This document shows positions 34,037 through 42,106 of a stretch of DNA of 42,106 bases, one piece after another. Below the pieces are notes generated by a model that saw only the letters and a list, made by a program, of their open reading frames with translations, was not told where the DNA came from and made no database searches. The position numbers and the translations under genes were made by a program. Location: contig BMAT01006041.1 in assembly GCA_019649035.1 (NCBI GenBank), positions 286,289 to 328,394 of the forward strand, written 5' to 3'. The DNA is from Elysia marginata. Lineage: Eukaryota > Mollusca > Gastropoda > Plakobranchidae. How positions within the stretch are numbered: the stretch's first letter is position 1; every line of letters begins with the position of its first letter.

Positions 34037-34182
34037 ATGGATTGCGTGATTCTTGTACTGACCTGTCTGTGTAACCTGGCGCTGCTCGTCTTTTCTGAGA
34101 AAACTGTACCCACTGACAGCGCTACTGCCTCAACTACTGTCGCTGCCACAACGTTGGCACATATTCGACACAAGACCGACAG
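34037..34182 (+). CDS. Candidate first coding exon of a small secreted protein
   Basis: ATG in a strong context (ACGATGG) opens MDCVILVLTCLCNLALLVFS, a typical signal-peptide shape: short polar start, Leu/Val/Cys core and small residue before EKTVPTDS. The frame continues through a Thr/Ala/Ser-rich stretch and IRHKTDR. A donor GTAGGA at 34183 would end the exon two bases into a codon. Without splicing, TAG follows at once. G+C is visibly higher than in the flanks. An upstream in-frame ATG at 34019 has a weaker context. TATAAAA and a CRE lie upstream. No family is recognised and no downstream exon is established. If real it would be a secreted or membrane precursor; chance cannot be excluded. 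Confidence 0.38.
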
Positions 34183-34190
34183 GTAGGAAT

Positions 34191-36589
34191 TGAATTAGTT
34201 AATCCAGATCAATTAACCTACATCTACAAAGTATGTCTTGCTGTGTTTATCCTTGACGCTTACTATTCGCACTATCACTCTCCTAAAATCTGCTTCGCCT
34301 CATAATTGTTTGTATGCAATAAAGTAAGTAAACCAGATGAATTGACAAAAGCCTGATAGTACTCGTATCTATATAAGACAAAAAAAAGTTTTGAGCATGA
34401 AGACAGTAAACCTCCCACAGTAATTCACTTATTTATGGTTTAATACCATGTCTAAAAAGTATCTTTCCATCCTTTTTCTCATAAAGTATAGAATATTCAT
34501 GCAGTTTCCTTAGACAAAGGTGAATGCTATTTTCTAGATTATCATGAGTTTCTAGTATAGGGCATCTTCACTTTGTTCAACTAAACTTGCTTTTTCACAC
34601 ATTTTTATTAGAACCCATTTCGCGTTCCTTATATAGTAATTTGAAGGAATTAATGCTGTTAAGTTCCCTTATTTATAGTTTTTTCAATATCTTATATTAT
34701 GTTTCGTGCGTGGATTGTCGAATATGGATTATTAGTATTGAAATAGTACTATCTTTTTTTAATATGCAGAGTGGTCGCCAAATTAAATAAAAGCAAAAAC
34801 ATTCTCTCAATGTAAACTCTCTTTTCATTTACAAAATCTATTACCTGCTTAATGTTTGAATACTTACTAGCACGGCACGGAGCTGTTACTTTTAATCGAC
34901 TTCTTATCGGTTTGTTTTCGTTTTAAAATTAGGCAACGTATAATTCCCAAAAATATTTTATCTTAGAATTTTTAGTTGTACATGTACTTGTATACTTTTA
35001 CATAAAATTTTCTGCGCAAACAACAATTCTTACATCAACTCGAAGGTTCATTCGTTTCGGGATAACCGGACCCGAGCAATCACTTTTTATTTTCCGTGAC
35101 TAGAAAAAGCAACAACAATTTCAATAAAACTTGGACATAATACATAAATAATAAGCATTTTTATTTACATAAAAACTTTGATAAGGTATCTTAAGCATAT
35201 TTTTACCGACTAATAAACACACGGGTATCTGGAAAAAAATATCAAAGTGACTTTTTTGTCTTTTCGGTTGCATCAGCTGGCTGGAGAATTTTATAATCTA
35301 TATCCGCTCCGCTGTTGGTCAACGCTAAAAGGCATTTTTGAGCTATAACTCTAGAAACAAAAGAAAAATAAAGCGTTTACAAAGCGATTTTTTATCTATA
35401 GATAAAGATTTTATCATAGGAAGTTTTGAAATTGGTTTCACAGCATAACAATGGTTGAGATGATATATTTTTACATTTTTTCAACGCTTGTAGGTAGATG
35501 TCGAAATGTGGCGTAACGTCAATAGAATAGTAAAGTGGACTAGTCTCCAACGATCAGGAGTCACAATGCTTTCATATCTTGAGAAAATTTCAACCGCTCA
35601 AGTTCAGGGAGCTGTAATCTCTCCAAAACTCTTTTTCTGTTATTTTATAAGTAACAAGAAGATTCAGAGACCTTTTAGATGGTATTTTTGCTTTAAAAAT
35701 CTTAATCTTCTACACCTTAATTATTGGGCACGGCAAGAGACATTTTAAATTGCAAAAACATATTTAAATTTGCAACAAAGGTAACAAACTTAGCTTTAAT
35801 TTTAGTTTCGTGCTTTCACTTTCCTTCTTTACCATTTTGTAGTGAGTAGCCGTGATACATTCAAACATGTATTAGCCGTGAGAAAACGGTAAATAAAATT
35901 TGAAAATAATATAAGCAACATAAAGGAGTCTCGTGGGCATTTTCTTCAATACTTCTTTGTTAGTATACATATTAGATTTAAGCAGGTGATAATTCTTAGC
36001 AAAGGATAATTATTTCGATTGACAAAAAATCTCAAAAAACGTTGAAATTTTTTCGAACGTTTCCAGTTTTTATTATATTTACTTTTTCAAATCATAATTA
36101 TTTCCTTTCAAGAGAAAATAAACCAATACATTTGCAGTGAGAATATTGGATGCGGCTTAATTGCATTAGAAATCTTATTGATATCATTATCATGTAATGA
36201 TTTAACATAAATCCTATCAACCTTACTGCTTGTTCGCTATCTGAATGGCTTGTTTATTGATTGACTCTGATTAATTGTTTGATGTTGCTAGAACGTCTGT
36301 GTCTGTGTTTCTAATTAATTTATCGCTTGGAAAATAGGATGGGTTTTTATGTTCATACTTTTTATACCGCGACTATAGCAAAGCAGAATTTTTTTTCTGA
36401 TTTTGAGCCAGAATTTATCTCCACTTAACTCACTTTAATGAAGCTTCTGTATTGACATCTCTCTATTTTTGAAAATGAACTTTTCAATGCTTGGTGCAAA
36501 TATCATAACTGAGGAAAATATAATTTTCGTCTCGTGTAAAGTTGATTACTCTAATGATAGAATGTTTCTATTATATTTATAACCATTTA
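34191..36589. other. Intergenic or intronic sequence, no gene recognised
   Basis: AT-rich. The frame at 35506-35748 (+) is preceded by a T-rich tract and TTGTAG, but its product matches nothing known to me and it ends without a donor. Confidence 0.5.
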
Positions 36590-36851
36590 CCGGCTGGGGG
36601 ACATCGTGCCCCAGCGGCTGACGTAAAGGAAAATTGGAAAAATCCGACAGGTGCGAGTTCGAACTGTAGCCACAGCACATGTCATGATGTAATTGCCTTG
36701 TGGGAAAACTTTCTTCTCTGTGCGCACCTGGGGTTTCAGTACCGGTACACGTCTGTAGGTAATATTGGAAATTTGTGGAATGCTAGCTCCTAAAATAAAG
36801 CTGAATTGTAATGCTGTGAAATGTGGCATTAACACGCTATGATGAGTTATT
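36590..36851 (+). mobile_element. tRNA-derived SINE, family 1, with degenerate head
   Basis: Head with B-box-like GTGCGAGTTCGAACTGTAGC at about 36651-36670, then GCCACAGCACATGTCATGAT, GTAATTGCCTTGTGGG, AATATTGGAAATTTGTGG, TTGTAATGCTGTGAAATG and a tail CACGCTATGATGAGTTATT. These blocks align in order with the truncated copy at 30677-30937. The head also contains a GCTGGGG/CCCCAGC hairpin at 36593-36614. Confidence 0.75.
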
Positions 36852-39800
36852 GCATATGTGAAGGAAATAAGTTTTTAACGGCCCCACACTAAAGGAACGA
36901 TTGTGGGTATGATTTTGATGATAGCGACAGAGATGATGGCGGTGGCAATTACCATAGGGGACAAAATGGTGATAATGGTGTTGATTGTTTGATGTCAAGG
37001 ATGTTCTATCTGTTGTCTAAGTTTGAACTTTTTTAAACATGAGAATCTCACTACAACTGCTTTCTTACAGACCGGCACAACTGCAAGCACCTCCATTTAC
37101 TTGCTCATAATTATTAAAACCAATAAACCGCACCTTTTCTGGGAGAAGCTGGGGAAAATAATGACCAAGTTATACACTAAAGGGCTCAATTTTTTTTCTT
37201 TTTGATGGGAATGCAAAATTTGAAGGTATTTTAAGAAACACCTTCATACCCCGTTTTTATTAGACGATAGAGATTCAGATCAAATGAAACGTTTCATGCT
37301 GCTGTATTGGTGCTGAGTAATATATTTTTTCTACAAAACTAGAATATCGTGTGGGTAAGGGATAGGCAGAGAAGAAGTCATAGCGTGCGAATTTTTGTAA
37401 TGTATGTCATTTCCATATTCTAGTTACCCCACACACGGTTTTCTTCTCGATAAATAAAGTTTATTTATAATTAACTCATTTTATCATATTTTATCCCGTC
37501 TTTGCAAGGTTATGTAATGTGTACTTATTGAAAATCATAGGAATCAAATAAGCTACTATTCTATGAAGTGCTAAACTTATTAAACACTACTTTTAGAAAT
37601 TTGAATCATCCTTGCCGCTACAAAGTTCTGTGTTTAGGATGTAGGTTTTTTTTTAGATATTTGAAGTGGTTGGTTAATTTTGTGCTTTAGAATCGCTAGT
37701 GTAGGTGTAAATATTTATCCCACCCCCTCCATATCCACACGCGCACACTCCTATATGCTTTTCATACGCAGCGTATGGATTTCCATTCTCTTTTAAATTC
37801 ACAAGAAGAAAAAGGTGCTCCCTGACTCTGAGATGAACGCTCTGCTCTGTGGTTCTACAAATCAAAATATAATCCAAGTCTTTCAAATTACATTTTTGTT
37901 GAAAATTGTTAGTTTTGCAATATTAAAAAGGCAAATCATGCGAGTAATAACCTGGGTGAATCCATGTTCTAGAATTTATATCAAATATATCCTTGCAAAA
38001 TTTGCATATGTCATGGATCTCTGATTTTCTATGTTTAAAGGTATGGTGTTTTCGTATTGGGTTTTAGAGAAATTTTTTAAAGGAAAATAAAACAATATAA
38101 TAAAAATGTAAATTACCACTGTGAGTGTCGCTCTACAAAAGAGGTATCTTTGAGTCTAACAATTTACCCTCAAGAAGGAAATAATTCTTCGTAAAGCAGA
38201 GCATGAACCTGACCGAGCGCACCCAAAAGATTACAGAACATACATTTCTAATTATCATTCGAGTATCAATTTATCCTAAATCGAGTATCGATTAAGAATT
38301 GTTCACTCCCTAACCTCAGGCTTTAGGATGACAAAGACTTGGAGGGGAGATCTAAGAGAACACTCGAAGACTAAATCGATTTTGTGTCAACGCGAACCAT
38401 CTTTTACTCTCTTTTACCCCGCCACTGTAGTACTGAGGGAATCCCGCCGGGTCAGTTAAGGAAAAAAAACGAAACCGCTTACTAATAATATAGCGCGTCC
38501 TAGAACACACAAACAATCAATATAAATCTATATTCAAGTCGCTACGATTTTAGGGATAATCTATTACTTCAAGCTGTGACTCTTTGCCTGCAATCGCGAA
38601 AAAAAAAAGAAGAAACTGGACAAGCAGTCGGGCGACACTGATTCTTTAGTCCTTTGAGGAAAAATCAATGCTTGTTGGTACCATCCGACTAACCAGATCA
38701 TCTCATCACACAACCGAAGCAAAACAGCTAGAAATAAGTCACTGATCTCTTCCTTACAACTTCATTTTTTTCATTATGGAAATTTGTATAAAATCATAAC
38801 ATTTTTGGTCGCTTTCTGTATTAATTTTTTTCTTTTCAAGACATAATCTATAAAACCTTTTTCCTTAAACGCCACATAACAGTTCATTAACTGTTTTCTT
38901 AATCTGCATTAAAGATTTCATTAATGGTTCAGCACATCGGAATAATTTTAATGGAAGCGTCTTGCACCCTTCTTCTTTTTTTCTAACGAGAAATTTCTAC
39001 ACCACATTGCCCTTCATTTTAACTGATATTTTTATGTCTATCCTTGACGATTATTGTTCTACCTCCTACACTCAGCGAACAACTATGAATGAGTTGGTAC
39101 AAATCAATACAGTCTTCTCTGGGTTCCCAAGCTTAGGCTACATTTTGGTGTTGCAAGCGCTCTGATTCAGAGCAAGAATGAATGCTGTAAAAAAGAAGAA
39201 TGAAAAAGATGCTTATTGAACAACAAAAGCAGAAGTAGGCCTCTTAGTTCTGTATTTAATGCTTAAGAGGCCAATTCTTTTTTAGCAGTGGAATTTTCAT
39301 GCATCAGTAACTGTTGTATGAGAGATTTATTTGCGTTAAGTATCTTTAGATAAGAATTGATTTTTCCTATAAAATGGATCCAAATTAGTAATAATTGTGA
39401 GGCGTTTGTAAAATGCACGGAAATGGTATTTTTCTTTAACAATACATCAGCCATGCTTTCAGTTTAGATTTATATCACTTGCTCGGCATCCTATGAGAAA
39501 CAGAGTAAAATGTAAAAAAAAAACCATGACAATAAGGGAACTTTGTGTTAATGCTTTCTTTATAACCGTAGATTTGAATTTATTGAGAAGCTTAGGGAAA
39601 CATAATTAGTTATCAATGTGTTCAAGGAAGCGATAAATCAATCTGAGTATTACGGAAGTTGTCTAAAACAGTTCTCAAGTTCTGATCCAGCGTCGTCGTG
39701 GCTGTTTCCGTCTGGTGTCGTGAAGAGCAGAATAGTGAAAGCCTGTTCGGGGCAACGTTGTCTTTGATTATCAGAGCGCACCCGGTACCATCAATTGTTC

Positions 39801-42066
39801 AGTGAAGGTGGTCTCTAGATTGAACCCTTACAAATCTGAATTGATTGTTTTGAACGGCGGCGACGTGTACTCATTAATGGGATAACTTGGGCCATCCTGT
39901 ATGCTATAAATTCGTAAACAAGCTGGAGAGAGGAACCTTGTCGCATTTTGTTTTTAAACTTCTCTCGGTCATTGTCTTGATATGATGGTTAAGTAAAAAA
40001 CGTGGTTTCTAGTTATTATAACAAAACACAGCTTTTATAGAAGTTTTCAATCAATGTGGTAGCTAATATAAGACTTTTTAATCCTAGTTGTAAAGAGGCG
40101 TTGTTTCTCCTTGCTATTAAGTAATTCGGCGCCCTCCAGCTTAAACCTAGAACCCGAGTGGTATTTACAATATCGAATAAGGCAGATCCACTTGTTAACT
40201 CCACTCTGCATTATTTCGATATCTAAAATTCAAATAAAACCATTATGTGAAAATCGAGGGTTATAGGGGTTGAGTTTAGCAGCGATTTGCACCTTGGTCG
40301 AGAGCAATGCTAGCAACTCTATCTCCTAGGGTTTGGTTAGTGTAAAAAAAAAACCAACGACACATCATTTGGAAAGAAGTTCTTTTGAAGTCCAAATTTT
40401 TAAAAAATAAATTAAGTTTTTCTCAGCGGCAAATAGACCCACATTTATAAATTATGTATTTTCCCGCAACACAATGTGAAAGGAGGAGTTGATTATTCCA
40501 CTACATAGTTAAGCGAAGGTACATTATTGAAGGTTAGCCTTTTTTTTCATTGAGCTCGATTTGTCTGTTAAGCATATGCTGGGATTTTCGTGCAATTGAA
40601 AGTCACTCAACTTTCGAAATCAAACGTAAAGCATTAGAATAGAAAGACAGGTGCAACTAGTTGAGAGAAGGTTAGCAAGGCAGTGAAATTCATAGTCAAA
40701 GGTATAATATTTTGTACCTTAATGTTTTTATTACCATTGGTCTCTCCCCAAAACAACCATAAAATCACAATGTTATGCATGTGAAACTCCATTTTCAAGT
40801 CGGAGAGAAATGTAAATTTGTTGTGGATTTTATGAAACGCTGGTATGCGTTTATAGTATCTACGAAACTCTCTATTGTCTCTGAAGATAGACATTTTTAT
40901 TGAATTTTTGTAACTTTGTGAAGATTTATTACTACCTATAAAGGATTTCATACTTTTTATGGAAATTGATTTCTCACTCGTGTTTTACCCAGTTTTAATG
41001 ATCTTGCTCAAAGCAGTTTTTATCAGTGCCGCTAAAGTTGTCTAAAAAGAAGATTCAAGTAACTAGGCCTTTGTAAGCATGACTTAGCTTAAGCAGTCTA
41101 GTTTTTTTCTTCTCTCTTCTAAAACATACTTGTTGAGCTCCATAACACCTCTGGTTAATTAGCTTTTGTTCCAGGTTAATTGTCTTTGGCTTCATCAGTA
41201 ATCAAGAGAGCGCGATATCATCCATGTCAATCTGGCCCACATATGATTCTACACTCAAAAAGAACGCTCCCGAACAAAAAAACGACCGTAATAACTTGGA
41301 GTGTTTTTGTTGCTGTTGATAAGTGTCTGGAAGGGCTGCTTGGATTCTACTCATGAAAGCAATAGATATGGAAAATGAAAACGTTTGACAAAAGCTGGCG
41401 AGCAGCGATTTTACATATTGTAAAAGAAGACTTATTTCAACAGCTTAATGATAATTGCACTTACTTTCATCAAGAAAAACAATAACAAAGATAGATTCTG
41501 AGAAAGATATGAAGGAGTTAGGCGGAGATAGAAAATAATGAGAGAAAAGGGGCAGCGGTGAAGGCATGTAAGTTTAGTCACACCAACCTCGGAAAAAACA
41601 ACAACAAAAATAAATGGAAATTGAGACAACAACAAAACCAGATAGACAGGCGGGCGCGATAAAAATGAAGAAAATTAGTTGAGGGAACAAGAGACAGAAA
41701 AGACTTGCGTATGAACACTAGAGAGAAATACAGACAGAAAAACTTACAAACAGATGCATAGATAGATGGTTAGAGAAGGTGCAGTATTTTGATATGACGC
41801 CAGGTAGTTGAGGTTTTTTAAGACAATGAGCTGGTGAATATGAACACTATTTAAAATTAGGCGCAGTAAGGAACACTATTTCATCATTTTAAGATTTAGC
41901 TAAACGTGTATCTAACTGGATTTAATGGTGACTTTTCTAAACTAGAAAACTTTCAATCTACTCTGGTAATGAATGTTTTACCGCCGGTATTGAGCCGGCA
42001 GAGGAAAAGATGGTGTTGGAGTTTGCATTTCACGTCTCAGAAGAAAGATGTAGACCCTACATTTTT
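36852..42066. other. Intergenic sequence, no gene recognised
   Basis: AT-rich with scattered short purine tracts (for example 41640-41770, with GACAGA and GATA words). A clean acceptor-like tract ending TTTCTTACAG at 37070 was noted but leads only to short frames. No transposon or coding region was recognised. Confidence 0.55.
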
Positions 42067-42106
42067 AAGAAGAGAGAAAGAGACACACAGAGAGAGAGAG
42101 AGAGAG
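42067..42106. repeat. (GA)n microsatellite, cut by the window edge
   Basis: GAAGAGAGAAAGAGACACAC followed by a pure AG run to the last base. It probably continues beyond the window. Confidence 0.9.

Noticed and set aside
35506..35748. 80-codon + strand frame after a TTGTAG acceptor-like site
   Set aside because: No homology recognised, no donor at its end, and base composition like the surroundings.
37023..37205. Exon after a clean acceptor ending TTTCTTACAG at 37070
   Set aside because: The frame ends quickly, with no donor and no known domain. A link to the 34037 exon is untested.
39700..39880. Possible end of an LTR-retrotransposon integrase (VVSRLNPYKSEL)
   Set aside because: Only one short motif-like run, with a stop about 30 codons upstream and no other pol motifs nearby.

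Overview
The window looks like animal nuclear DNA, most likely from a mollusc and perhaps a gastropod. It is AT-rich and intron-rich. Exons are short and the introns use GT-AG borders. There are many simple-sequence arrays, tRNA-derived SINEs and decayed non-LTR retrotransposons. The species guess rests on overall style and is inference only. Two runs of N (97 and 9 bases) show that this is a draft assembly.

The one secure gene fills the first 6.8 kb on the + strand. Seven exons (414-484, 806-846, 1409-1508, 3010-3115, 3499-3696, 4377-4538, 5734-6792) join in frame into the last 578 residues of a receptor tyrosine kinase. The kinase part covers subdomains VIII to XI and reads most like PDGF/VEGF receptors. 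The ~470-residue cytoplasmic tail carries two YxxM motifs, YxN motifs including YVNQ, a PDGFR-like NDYLIPxLPD block and a VEGFR-like SGYNSD block near the C-terminus. I interpret it as an invertebrate PVR-type receptor. Its ectodomain, membrane segment and N-terminal kinase lobe lie upstream of the window. A long AT-rich 3' UTR follows, possibly ending near 10.3 kb. It contains a 58-nt hairpin and TG, GACA and AC microsatellites.

From 10.5 to 11.6 kb lies a minisatellite with 22-24 bp units and internal segmental duplications. From there to the right edge the DNA is mostly intergenic (or unrecognised intronic) sequence. It holds two broken LINE-type reverse transcriptases (20.8-22.3 kb +, 24.95-25.5 kb -), at least three SINE copies (30.68-31.25 kb, 36.59-36.85 kb) and one or two fragments, a 3 x 50 bp tandem repeat (29.4 kb), and several GAGA/GACA/GATA arrays. 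A purine-rich stretch at 26.6-27.8 kb and a pyrimidine-rich stretch at 29.8-30.2 kb flank a CpG-richer patch at 27.84-28.07 kb.

Three small open frames are candidate 5' coding exons. The best is 34037-34182: a signal-peptide-like start in a strong ATG context, a TATA-like box and a CRE palindrome upstream, and a splice donor at its end. The others are at 33167 and 17945. All three are hypotheses. No operon, CRISPR, phage or bacterial feature is present.
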